Made by a program: the position numbers and the translations under genes. From Actinomycetota bacterium (lineage in GTDB: Bacteria; Actinomycetota; Actinomycetes; S36-B12; GCA-2699445): a stretch of 51,288 nucleotides of DNA. The DNA is taken from assembly GCA_020438795.1 (NCBI GenBank), contig JAGQTY010000024.1, positions 1-51,288 on the forward strand. The letters run 5' to 3'. How positions within the stretch are numbered: position 1 is the first letter of the stretch; each line of letters begins with the position of its first letter. Of this stretch, positions 37,175-45,594 are shown in pieces. The notes under the pieces were generated by a model. That model searched no databases and was not told where the DNA came from. It saw nothing but the letters and a program-made list of their open reading frames with translations.

Positions 37175-38182
37175 ATGGCAGACGGGCCGACCACGACATC
37201 CTTGGGACTGCGTGTCAGTGATGTGGCATTGGAAGCGGACCTGTCGCGTGGTCTGATCGAGGTCGAATCGGCCCTGCAGTCGGCGGTCCATAGTGCCGAC
37301 GACTTCGTTGAGAAAGCCGGCCGCCACCTCGTCGCCGCCGGAGGCAAACGGTTCCGGCCCATGCTGGTACTGCTCGCTGCGCAGTACGGAGATCCGTCCG
37401 CGTCGGGCGTAGTCCCTTCGGCCGTCGTGGTGGAACTGACGCACGTCGCCACGCTCTACCACGACGACGTCATGGATGAGGCGCCGCGCCGACGGGGGAT
37501 CGTGTCGGCGAACGCCCGCTGGGACAACTCGGTCGCGATCCTCACCGGCGACTATCTGTTCGCGAAGGCATCGGACATCCTGGCGGATCTCGGCCCGGAC
37601 GCCGTGCGTCTGCAGGCACGCACATTCGAGCGGCTGTGCGTCGGCCAGATCCGGGAAACGGTCGGTCCCCGCGATGGACAGAGCCCCGTCGAGCACCACT
37701 TGGCCGTGCTCGCAGACAAGACGGGCTCGCTGATCGCAACCTCGGCGAGATTCGGGGCGATGATGGCCGGGGCCGACCAAGGGGTCGTGACGACCCTGGC
37801 CCAGTTCGGAGAACGGATCGGCGTGGCCTTCCAGATCGCCGATGACATCGTCGACATCGTCAGCGAGTCACGGGAGTCCGGCAAGACTCCGGGCACCGAC
37901 CTTCGCGAGGGAGTCCCCACTCTGGCAGCCCTGTATGTGCTCGAGGATGATCGGGCCCAGGATTCCGAACTGAGGTCATTGCTGACCCGGGCGCTGCCGG
38001 ACGACGAGGAACACGCCTGGGCGCTGGCTCAGCTCCGGGATCATGAAGCGCTTGCCCGCGCCCGGGCTGAGGCCCGACGGTGGGCCGACGAGGCGCGCGC
38101 CGCGCTGGCGCCGCTGCCCGATATCGCAGCCACTCGCGCGTTGTACGAACTGTGTGACAGGGTCGTGGACCGGACCGCCTGA
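37175..38182 (+). CDS. Polyprenyl diphosphate synthase (menaquinone side chain)
   Basis: Trans-prenyl chain elongation enzyme of 335 residues. First Asp-rich motif in LTHVATLYHDDVMDEAPRRRG, GGKRFRPMLVLLA for IPP binding, and second Asp-rich motif in VAFQIADDIVDIVSES. Family members beside nuo/men genes make the C35-C45 tail for MenA, known as hepS or grcC; the chain length set by residues before the first motif cannot be read with confidence. It is 101 bases after nuoN on the same strand. Confidence 0.92.
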   Translation: MADGPTTTSLGLRVSDVALEADLSRGLIEVESALQSAVHSADDFVEKAGRHLVAAGGKRFRPMLVLLAAQYGDPSASGVVPSAVVVELTHVATLYHDDVMDEAPRRRGIVSANARWDNSVAILTGDYLFAKASDILADLGPDAVRLQARTFERLCVGQIRETVGPRDGQSPVEHHLAVLADKTGSLIATSARFGAMMAGADQGVVTTLAQFGERIGVAFQIADDIVDIVSESRESGKTPGTDLREGVPTLAALYVLEDDRAQDSELRSLLTRALPDDEEHAWALAQLRDHEALARARAEARRWADEARAALAPLPDIAATRALYELCDRVVDRTA

Positions 38183-38242
38183 GCAGGCCGGCATTCAGGT
38201 ATCCGAGGCTCCGTCAGCCGTGTGATGGGCCGGTCCGGCGCC

Positions 38243-39421
38243 TCAGTAGCCGAGCAGTTTCGAGGCGAGATCGGTCATGACCTCGTTGGCGCCGCCACCG
38301 ATGCCCAGGATCCGGGAGTCGCGATAGTGCCGCTCGACCTCGCTGTCCTTCATGTAGCCCGCGCCACCGTGGATCTGCACGGCGCGGTCCACCACGTAGC
38401 TGCAGGTGTCGACGGCGGTCTGCTTGGCGATGAGCGCGCGGGTCATGACTTCCTCGCCCCGTGCGTGAGCCAGGACCACATCGCGGGTGTAGGTGCGGGC
38501 GACATCGATCTGCCGGTGCATCTCCACCAGGTCGTGGCGGATGACCTGCCGGGAGATGAGTGGCTTGCCGAAGGTCTCCCGGTTACGTGCGTACTCGATC
38601 GTCAGGTCCAGACAGCGCTGGGCGGTGGCATAGCCGGTGACCGCAAGGGTGAGCCGCTCCACGGCGAAGTGCCGGGCGAGCGAGGCGAATCCCTGTTCGG
38701 CGCCGAGCAGGTTCAGGCGAGGGACCCGGACGTCCACGAAGGCCAGTTCTGCGGTATCGCTGCAGCGCCAGCCCATCTTGTCCAGCTCGCGGGCCACGGT
38801 GAATCCGGGCGCGGCGGTCGGGATGACCAGGAGTGATACCCCGGCGGCTCCGGGACCGCCCGTACGCACGGCGGTGGTGACGTAGTCGGCGCGGATCGCG
38901 GAGGTGATGAAGGTCTTCGCGCCATTGACGATCAGGGTGTCGGGGTCCTCCGGATCGGACTGCGCCCGCGTGCGCAGTCCTGAGACATCCGAGCCGCCGT
39001 CGGGTTCGGTGACCCCGAGGCTGGCGATCATGTCGCCGGCCATGACTGGCCGGATGTAATTGTCCTCGAGGTAGTCGGCTGCCTGCGTCTCACCCCGGTC
39101 CCGGCGCCGTTGCGCCTCATCGATGACGTGGGGGGTGGCGATCCCCTGGGTGAACAGTCCCGCGATGAGGCCGCCGGATGCGCCGGCGCCGAGCATCTCC
39201 TCGATCATGATGGTGGTGTCCACCAGGTCGCCGCCGCTGCCGCCGACCGCTTCCGGATAACTCAGTCCGGCCAGTCCCGCCTCCCCGGCGAGCCTGTGCA
39301 GCTTGACGGGAATTCTGCCCTCTGCCTCCCACTGCGGGAGTTCCGCAGTGATATGGCGCTGCGTGAATTCCCTGACGGTCTCGGCGAGCGCCGTTCTTTC
39401 CGGAGTGGTGAACTCGTCCAT
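38243..39421 (-). CDS. Acyl-CoA dehydrogenase
   Basis: FAD enzyme that makes the alpha,beta-double bond of acyl-CoA. It has 392 residues. Marks: LSYPEAVGGSGGD, SLGVTEPDGGSDVSGLRTRA (flavin/substrate region), NGAKTFITSA, ARNRETFGKPL, QIHGGAGYMKDSEVERHYRDSRI. At the place of the medium-chain catalytic Glu (GFNTEYP) it has Asp359; Glu255 in AVERL fits the helix-G base of the LCAD/IVD type. The preferred substrate may thus be long or branched, which is inference. Single gene, divergent from the stress protein gene. Confidence 0.9.
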   Translation of the reverse strand: MDEFTTPERTALAETVREFTQRHITAELPQWEAEGRIPVKLHRLAGEAGLAGLSYPEAVGGSGGDLVDTTIMIEEMLGAGASGGLIAGLFTQGIATPHVIDEAQRRRDRGETQAADYLEDNYIRPVMAGDMIASLGVTEPDGGSDVSGLRTRAQSDPEDPDTLIVNGAKTFITSAIRADYVTTAVRTGGPGAAGVSLLVIPTAAPGFTVARELDKMGWRCSDTAELAFVDVRVPRLNLLGAEQGFASLARHFAVERLTLAVTGYATAQRCLDLTIEYARNRETFGKPLISRQVIRHDLVEMHRQIDVARTYTRDVVLAHARGEEVMTRALIAKQTAVDTCSYVVDRAVQIHGGAGYMKDSEVERHYRDSRILGIGGGANEVMTDLASKLLGY

Positions 39422-39476
39422 GGGAACGAGGATACCGCAATCCTGCCCTAGGGAATGTTTTGCGGTGATCGGTCAG

Positions 39477-39497
39477 ATACCGGAGGGGGTATATGAT
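39477..39497 (+). promoter_or_regulatory. Palindrome over the -10 of the universal stress protein gene
   Basis: ATACC-GGAGGG-GGTAT (39477-39492) abuts and overlaps TATGAT (39492-39497), a good -10. The ATAC-G/C-rich-GTAT form resembles CsoR/CstR-family operators. No CsoR-like regulator is in the window. Confidence 0.4.
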
Positions 39498-39517
39498 GGG
39501 ATGAGGGGTTGATGAAC

Positions 39518-39949
39518 ATGGCTGACAATCGAATCGTCGTGGGAGCTGACGGGTCCGAACTGAGCATCTCGGCTCTGCGCTGGGCTGCTCGCCAGGCTGA
39601 GCTGACCGATGCGGAACTGCTCGTCGTCACCGGATACGACATCCCGGCGACGATCTGGATCACACCCACGTATACCGAGGAGGACTACGCTCGCGACGCT
39701 GAGCGGTTGCTGGAACACACGGTGAGCAAGGCATTCGAGGAGTCCCCTTGTCAGGTTCCGATGCGCACCGCTCTGCTGCAGGAGAAGCCGGCTCTGGCGC
39801 TGGCGAATATCTCCGAGGGGGCCAGACTTCTGGTGATCGGCAGTCAGGGCCAGGGAGAGCTCCCCGGCATGCACCTGGGCTCCGTCGCGAGCTACTGCGT
39901 GCATCATGCACCTTGTCCCGTGCTGATATACCGCCACCAGGACGACTGA
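39518..39949 (+). CDS. Universal stress protein (UspA family), ATP-binding type
   Basis: 143 residues, one Usp domain. RIVVGADGSELSISALRWAARQAEL is the N-terminal motif and GSQGQGELPGMHLGSVASYCVHHAPCPVLIYR has the G-x2-G-x9-G(S) nucleotide-binding pattern, so it should bind ATP. ATG 39518 was chosen since AGGGG lies nine bases upstream; ATG 39512 is only three bases from it. The stop is adjacent to the stop of the convergent GGDEF-EAL gene, with no gap. Confidence 0.9.
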   Translation: MADNRIVVGADGSELSISALRWAARQAELTDAELLVVTGYDIPATIWITPTYTEEDYARDAERLLEHTVSKAFEESPCQVPMRTALLQEKPALALANISEGARLLVIGSQGQGELPGMHLGSVASYCVHHAPCPVLIYRHQDD

Positions 39950-42295
39950 TCACACCGTCCAGTCACCGTCGGCGGGCAGCGTGACACGCAGTTCCAGAAG
40001 TCGTTTCAGTTCCGCAGCGTTCACGGGCTGCCCGAAGTGGAACCCCTGACAGATCGGGACCCCGAGCTCGCCGAGGCGACTGGCCGTGCCTGCGGATTCC
40101 ACGCCTTCGGCAACCACCTCGAGCCGCAAGGAGGCTGCCAGGGCCAGCACTGCTCGCACGACCGCCTCGGACTCGGGCCGCGAGCTCAGCCGAGAGATGA
40201 AGCTCCGGTCGATCTTCAGCCTGCTCAGCGACACCCGCGTGAGATTGTTGAGCGACCCTGACCCCGCCCCGAAGTCGTCGATGGAGATCCGCACGCCCAG
40301 CCGGTGCAGTTCGGCGAGCCGTGCGGAGGTGACCGAGCGGTTCACAACATCCTCGGTGACCTCGATCTCGAGCGAGCTCGCCGGACACCCGGTCTCGCTG
40401 AGGATGTCCTTGACCAGGTCCTTCACGTTGGAGGCGGTCAGCTGGGGCGAGGAGATGTTGACGGCCACCAGATCGAGTCCGATCTCGGCCCGGTCCTCGC
40501 AGGCGCGCCGCAACACCCACGCGCCCAGCTCACTCATCAGCCCCAGGCTCTCCGCCATCGGGATGAAGTCGTTCGGGGGGATGCTCTCATCCTCGAACCG
40601 CCATCGCAGCAGCGCCTCAGCTCCCGAAATGGCGCCATCCGCGGTCCGGACGAACGGCAGATACACCAGGTGGAAGTGCGATTCCGGATCGCGTACCGCC
40701 CGGCGCAGGCCGTCGGCGAGCGCGGACTCGGAACGGACCTCCGCGGCGAGCTCATCGGTGTAGAGCAGGGACTCCTCATTGCGGCGCCTGGCCATCCGGC
40801 AGGCGATCTCGGCCTGTTCCAGCAGGATCGTGGGACGATCCGGCAGATTGTTGGCGTGCACCGCCCCGATCGCGACGTTGGGTACGATCGTGGCGCCGTT
40901 CACGTCTGTCGGCCGGCTGATCACCGAATGGACCCGCTGCAGCAGAGAGTCCGGACCGTGGGCCATGTGGGCACCCACGACGAACTTGTCCCCGCCCACG
41001 CGAGCCACCGTCAACGAAGCATCCCCGGCCAGCGTGCGCAGCCGTCGGCCGATCTGACGAAGGATCTGGTCCGCGCCCCGGCCACCGTAGACACTGTGCA
41101 GATCGCTGTAGCCGACAACGTCGACATAGAGCACGACGATCGGAACATCGGGTTCCTGTTCGGTCAGCCAGGCCAGGAAGCCCGCGCGATTACGAAGGCC
41201 CGTCAGGTGATCCTGATGCGCGAGCTGCCTGAACCGGTCCTGCTGGCTGCGCAGCGCCCGGGTGTTGTCAACCGCCTCGTCGGCCCGTTGCTGCGCCCCT
41301 GTCAGCGCAGTGACCAGGATCGTGATCACCACACCCATGATCGGGACGAGCCACAGCAGTGGGGAGAGTACTGCACTGCCGGTGGGGTAGCCGTACACGG
41401 TGAGCTCGGTGCCGGGCACGGCGATCGTGTCGGCGCTGGGCCAGGTCACCACCTCCTCGATGCTCGGCGCCGGTGATTCCGAGCTCCACAGCATTGTCGA
41501 TTCCCCGGTGATCTGGCTGGTACCCACCAGCGCCAGGGAGGCCTCGGACGTCGCCTCCGGGGCCACGACCGAACTCATCAGTACGTCGACGCCGATGGCC
41601 GCGAAGATGGTGCCCTTCAGCGCCTCGAGCCGGGCCTCCTCGGTTCTGGGTGCCCGGCCGTTGAGGTAGACCGGTGCGGTCGCCTGGACGATCGAACCGG
41701 TGTCGGCCAGCAGTGCCCCGGTGATCGGGGCTCCGACGACCTGACTGTTGATGGCGATGGCCTCATCGACAAGGGCCCGCAGTTGCGGGATCGAGTAGAT
41801 GTCCAGGCCGTACCTCGGCAGTTGCGGACGCACGGGTGCTTCGTAGGTGAGCGGCAGGTAGAGCGGCGCCCGGGGGGCTCGCTCGAAGCCAGCCGCCCCG
41901 AACGTCGTGATCTCCGTGCCCCGCCCGGCCAGTCGCAGTTCCCGCTCGTAGGCCCGTCGTTCCCGGCCACCGCGGACCGCGAGGTCGTACTGCAGATTGA
42001 GCACCTCAGGATGCAGGGAGAGGATGCCGTTCGAGAATCGCACGAACTCGTTCCCGGAGACCTCTCCCACCGCGTTGAACAACTGTGCCACCGACGTGAC
42101 GGAGGCCGACAGGTTACGCAGGGAGAGTTCGAGTGCGGAGGAAGCGGCGTTCACCTCCACGTCCGATCGCGTCTCGTCAACCTCGCCGGCGCGGACGAAC
42201 ACCACAAGGGAGACCACGATGGTTGCGACGAACCCCAGAGCTAGCGTCGCCCGGACACGGCGTCGGTCCGTCCGGGCGCGGTCGAGGGTCGCCAT
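39950..42295 (-). CDS. CHASE-GGDEF-EAL membrane protein, probable c-di-GMP phosphodiesterase
   Basis: 781 residues. Membrane helix about 17-35, extracytoplasmic CHASE-like domain about 45-300 (sensing), second helix about 312-332, GGDEF domain about 350-515, EAL domain about 525-770. The GGDEF site reads GGDKF (434-438) and the first half-site reads VDVVGYSDLHSVYGG, so cyclase activity is unlikely. The EAL domain keeps the full set: EALLRW Glu560, Asn613, Glu645, DDFG 673-676, Lys694, Glu730 and Gln750. It should hydrolyse c-di-GMP, perhaps tuned by GTP at the degenerate domain. ATG start 42295. Confidence 0.9.
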   Translation of the reverse strand: MATLDRARTDRRRVRATLALGFVATIVVSLVVFVRAGEVDETRSDVEVNAASSALELSLRNLSASVTSVAQLFNAVGEVSGNEFVRFSNGILSLHPEVLNLQYDLAVRGGRERRAYERELRLAGRGTEITTFGAAGFERAPRAPLYLPLTYEAPVRPQLPRYGLDIYSIPQLRALVDEAIAINSQVVGAPITGALLADTGSIVQATAPVYLNGRAPRTEEARLEALKGTIFAAIGVDVLMSSVVAPEATSEASLALVGTSQITGESTMLWSSESPAPSIEEVVTWPSADTIAVPGTELTVYGYPTGSAVLSPLLWLVPIMGVVITILVTALTGAQQRADEAVDNTRALRSQQDRFRQLAHQDHLTGLRNRAGFLAWLTEQEPDVPIVVLYVDVVGYSDLHSVYGGRGADQILRQIGRRLRTLAGDASLTVARVGGDKFVVGAHMAHGPDSLLQRVHSVISRPTDVNGATIVPNVAIGAVHANNLPDRPTILLEQAEIACRMARRRNEESLLYTDELAAEVRSESALADGLRRAVRDPESHFHLVYLPFVRTADGAISGAEALLRWRFEDESIPPNDFIPMAESLGLMSELGAWVLRRACEDRAEIGLDLVAVNISSPQLTASNVKDLVKDILSETGCPASSLEIEVTEDVVNRSVTSARLAELHRLGVRISIDDFGAGSGSLNNLTRVSLSRLKIDRSFISRLSSRPESEAVVRAVLALAASLRLEVVAEGVESAGTASRLGELGVPICQGFHFGQPVNAAELKRLLELRVTLPADGDWTV

Positions 42296-42356
42296 GGCTC
42301 AAGTCCACCACATCCGCGAAGGACTTCTCAGCCGCTCGGCCGTGTCCGGTGCGGGC

Positions 42357-43427
42357 TCAATCAGTGACGACCCAGGAGTCCTTGCCCTCAAGCAGCGACT
42401 GCAGTTCGTCGTCCCCGCTGCCACCGTGGCTCTGGGCCTGCGCCAGCTGCTCGCGGGCCAGCCGGTCATAGGAGGGGCGATGGACATCCCGGAAGACGCC
42501 GATCGGGGTGTGGGCCAGGCTCACCTGGTCTGCCAGCCTCGACAGCGCGAAGGCAACGCCCGGATCGACGGCGTGCGCATCATGGACCAGGAGGTCGGAC
42601 TCGTTCACGTCAGCGCAGTCGACCACCGAGATGATCCCGTCCTGGCGCCGGATCACGCCGAACTGTGATTCCGAACCGAACCGGATCGGCTGGGTGTGCT
42701 CGAGCCTGATCAGGTTGTCCGCAGCCGTCTGGCGGTCCTTGAGCTGCTCGAAGGCGCCGTCGTTGAAGATATTGCAGTTCTGGTAGATCTCCACCAGCGC
42801 CGAACCCTCATGCGCGGCTGCGGCCTTGAGCACCTCGGTCAGGTGTTTGCGGTCGGAGTCGATCGTGCGTGCCACGAAGGTGGCCTCTGCGCCCAGAGCC
42901 AGCGAGACCGGATCGAACGGATAGTCCAGGGAGCCGACCGGGGTGGACTTGGTGACCTTGCCCAGCTCGGACGTGGGGGAGTACTGCCCCTTGGTGAGGC
43001 CGTAGATCCGGTTGTTGAACAGCAGGATCTTCAGGTTCACGTTCCGGCGCAGGGCATGGATCAGGTGGTTGCCACCGATGGACAGCGCGTCGCCGTCGCC
43101 GGTCACCACCCACACCGACAGGTCGGGTCTGGTGACCGACAACCCGGTGGCGATCGCTGGCGCACGACCGTGGATCGAGTGCATGCCGTAGGTGTTCATG
43201 TAGTAGGGGAAGCGGCTCGAGCAGCCGATCCCGGAGACGAACACGATGTTCTCCCGGCGCACTCCCAACGAGGGCAGGAACCCCTGCACCGCTGCCAGGA
43301 TCGCGTAGTCGCCGCATCCCGGGCACCAACGGACCTCCTGGTCGCTCTTGAAGTCCTTGGCCTTGAGTGGCTCGTCGGTCTTGGGAACGTCGATGAGGGA
43401 TGGGAAGTTCAGGTCTACCGTGCTCAT
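42357..43427 (-). CDS. korB: 2-oxoacid:ferredoxin oxidoreductase, beta subunit
   Basis: Thiamine-diphosphate subunit of the complex that oxidises 2-oxoglutarate to succinyl-CoA with ferredoxin. It has 356 residues. RWCPGCGDYAIL and GIGCSSRFPYY hold cluster cysteines, and GDGDALSIGGNHLIHALRRN with NNRIYGLTKGQYSPT binds TPP-Mg. It matches actinobacterial KorB (Rv2454c in M. tuberculosis), the oxygen-tolerant alternative to 2-oxoglutarate dehydrogenase. Start ATG overlaps the korA stop by four bases. Confidence 0.94.
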   Translation of the reverse strand: MSTVDLNFPSLIDVPKTDEPLKAKDFKSDQEVRWCPGCGDYAILAAVQGFLPSLGVRRENIVFVSGIGCSSRFPYYMNTYGMHSIHGRAPAIATGLSVTRPDLSVWVVTGDGDALSIGGNHLIHALRRNVNLKILLFNNRIYGLTKGQYSPTSELGKVTKSTPVGSLDYPFDPVSLALGAEATFVARTIDSDRKHLTEVLKAAAAHEGSALVEIYQNCNIFNDGAFEQLKDRQTAADNLIRLEHTQPIRFGSESQFGVIRRQDGIISVVDCADVNESDLLVHDAHAVDPGVAFALSRLADQVSLAHTPIGVFRDVHRPSYDRLAREQLAQAQSHGGSGDDELQSLLEGKDSWVVTD

Positions 43428-45292
43428 GCGTTGACCTCCACGAGAGCCGAGTTGATGACGCCCTCGAGTTCGCGGGAGGTGAAGGGCAACCCCCGCACCT
43501 GGTTGTACCCCTGTGCGTCGACCAGGTACTTCGATCGCAGCAGCAGGGAGAGCTGGCCCATGTTCATCTCGGGAACGATGACATGCCGGTACCGCTTCAG
43601 GACCTCGCCGGTGTTCTTGGGGAAGGGGTTCAGGTGCCGCAGATGAGCGTGGGCCACTTTGCCGCCGGACTGCCGCACGAGCACGCAGGCGCTCGCGATC
43701 GGCCCGAAGGTCGAGCCCCAGCCGACCACCAGCACGTCGGCCTCGCCGCTGGGATCGTCGACCTCGAGATCACCGATCGTGTCGGCGACCCGGTCCACCT
43801 TGGCCGCCCGCATACGAACCATGTGGTCGTGGTTGGCCGGGTCGTAGGAGATGGCGCCGGTGCCGTCAGCCTTCTCGAGGCCGCCGATGCGGTGCTCCAG
43901 TCCCGGCGTACCCGGGACCGCCCATGGCCGGGCGAGGGTCGCCTCGTCCCGTTTGAAGGGATGGAAGACTGGATCGCCGTCCTTGTCCAGCGCATTGGGC
44001 TCGGTCGCGAAATCCACGCCCAGATCGGGTAACGCAGAGGCGTCTGGCACGCGCCAGGGTTCGGCGCCGTTGGCCAGATAGCCGTCGGACAGCAGGATCA
44101 CCGGGGTGCGGAACGCCGTGGCGATCCGGACCGCCTCCATCGCGGCATCGAAGCAGTCGCCGGGTGACTGGGGAGCCACGATCGGCAGGGGCGCCTCTCC
44201 GTTGCGTCCGTACATGGCCTGGAGCAGGTCTGCCTGCTCGGTCTTCGTCGGCAGGCCGGTGGAAGGGCCACCTCGCTGGACGTCGAGGACCACCAGGGGC
44301 AGCTCGAGCGCGACAGCCAGGCCGATCGTCTCACTCTTGAGCGCGATGCCGGGACCGCTGGTGCTTGTCACGCCGATGGCTCCGCCGTAGGAGGCTCCCA
44401 GCGCGGCGCCGACGCCCGCGATCTCGTCCTCGGCCTGGAACGTGGTGATCCCGAACCGCTTGTGCTTGCTCAGTTCGTGCAGGATGTCGGAGGCGGGAGT
44501 GATCGGGTAGGTGCCGAGGAACATCGGCAGCCCGGAGCGTACCGTCGCAGCCACGAGCCCATAGGCCAGGGCCAGGTTTCCGGTGATGTTGCGGTACCGG
44601 CCCACGGGAACCTTGGCCGGTTTCACCTCGTACTGGACCGCGAAGTCCTCGGTGGTCTCGCCGAAGGACCACCCCGCCTCGAACGCTGCCAGGTTGGCGT
44701 GAAGAATCTCTGGTCGACGTGCGAACTTCTCCTCCAGGAATGCCCGGGTCTGGTCGGTGGGCCGGCTGTAGAGCCAGGAGAGCAGTCCGAGGGCGAACAT
44801 GTTCTTGGCCCGCTCGGCGTCCTTCTTGCTGAGGTCGAAGTCGCTCAGCGCTTCGACGGTGAGGCTCGTCAGCGGGACCGCATGTACCTGATAGGACTCC
44901 AGGCTGTCGTCCTCGATCGGGTTGCTGTCATACCCGACCTTGGCCAGTGCCCGCTTGGTGAACTCGTCGGTGTTGATGATCACCTGGCCACCGGGCTTGA
45001 CGTCCCCGAGGTTGGACTTCAGAGCCGCAGGGTTCATGGCGACCAGGATGTCCGGCGAGTCACCGGGCGTCCTGACGTGATGGTCGGCGAAGTGGATCTG
45101 GAAGGCCGAGACACCTGGAAGCGTGCCGGCCGGTGCCCGGATCTCGGCCGGGAAGTCAGGCAGTGTCGAGAGGTCGTTGCCGAGGGAGGCCGTGGCCGTG
45201 GTGAACCGGTCGCCGGTGAGCTGCATCCCGTCGCCGGAGTCCCCCGCGAACCGGACGATGACGTCATCACGCACTTCGGTCGTCTTGGCCAC
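43424..45292 (-). CDS. korA: 2-oxoacid:ferredoxin oxidoreductase, fused gamma-alpha subunit
   Basis: 622 residues. The gamma domain is first (residues about 1-190, starting VIVRFAGDSGDGMQLTGDRF), followed by the alpha domain (about 220-600) with GTYPITPASDILHEL, TTFQAEDEIAGVGAALGASYGGA and TSTSGPGIALKSE. This fused order is the known actinobacterial KorA. GTG start, with AAAAGG seven bases before it. No ferredoxin gene is adjacent. The upstream region holds stacked inverted repeats at 45364-45412. Confidence 0.94.
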   Translation of the reverse strand: MAKTTEVRDDVIVRFAGDSGDGMQLTGDRFTTATASLGNDLSTLPDFPAEIRAPAGTLPGVSAFQIHFADHHVRTPGDSPDILVAMNPAALKSNLGDVKPGGQVIINTDEFTKRALAKVGYDSNPIEDDSLESYQVHAVPLTSLTVEALSDFDLSKKDAERAKNMFALGLLSWLYSRPTDQTRAFLEEKFARRPEILHANLAAFEAGWSFGETTEDFAVQYEVKPAKVPVGRYRNITGNLALAYGLVAATVRSGLPMFLGTYPITPASDILHELSKHKRFGITTFQAEDEIAGVGAALGASYGGAIGVTSTSGPGIALKSETIGLAVALELPLVVLDVQRGGPSTGLPTKTEQADLLQAMYGRNGEAPLPIVAPQSPGDCFDAAMEAVRIATAFRTPVILLSDGYLANGAEPWRVPDASALPDLGVDFATEPNALDKDGDPVFHPFKRDEATLARPWAVPGTPGLEHRIGGLEKADGTGAISYDPANHDHMVRMRAAKVDRVADTIGDLEVDDPSGEADVLVVGWGSTFGPIASACVLVRQSGGKVAHAHLRHLNPFPKNTGEVLKRYRHVIVPEMNMGQLSLLLRSKYLVDAQGYNQVRGLPFTSRELEGVINSALVEVNA

Positions 45293-45363
45293 AGCGATGC
45301 CTTTTCATGGTCGAGCCGATGCAGGACCGAGCCGCCGGATTCGGCGATGCTGTCGGTCCCCGG

Positions 45364-45412
45364 TAGGAGTGGCCGGTCCACTCCTATGAGGGCAATTGTG
45401 CCTCACTTGAGG
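45364..45412. repeat. Stacked inverted repeats between korA and the GH15 gene
   Basis: TAGGAGTGG-CCGGT-CCACTCCTA (45364-45386) is a perfect 9-bp palindrome. It is followed at once by TGAGG-N9-CCTCA (45387-45405) and the overlapping CCTCACTTGAGG (45401-45412). These sit 72 bases upstream of korA and about 180 before the GH15 gene. The rest of this 302-base gap has only a -10 candidate at 45583-45588 and another TGAGG at 45468. Likely regulatory; regulator unknown. Confidence 0.5.
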
Positions 45413-45582
45413 ACCAACTGCCTAAAACCCGTCGGGTATTCCCGTACGTGCCGCCGGCGCAGCCCGGTGAGGCATAGCCCGTCCGCCACATTTGGCGGGC
45501 CAGACAGGGGGGCGAGGGCGTTCGTCTCGCGCGCCGGGCTGCGCACGGGTGACCTCACCCAGCATTCGCCGCTGAGCGAGGC

Positions 45583-45588
45583 CATAAT
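45583..45588 (+). promoter_or_regulatory. Leaderless-type -10 element before the GH15 gene
   Basis: CATAAT (five of six matches to the consensus) ends six bases before the ATG at 45595; no ribosome-binding site lies between. Confidence 0.4.
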
Positions 45589-45594
45589 CGGCGA

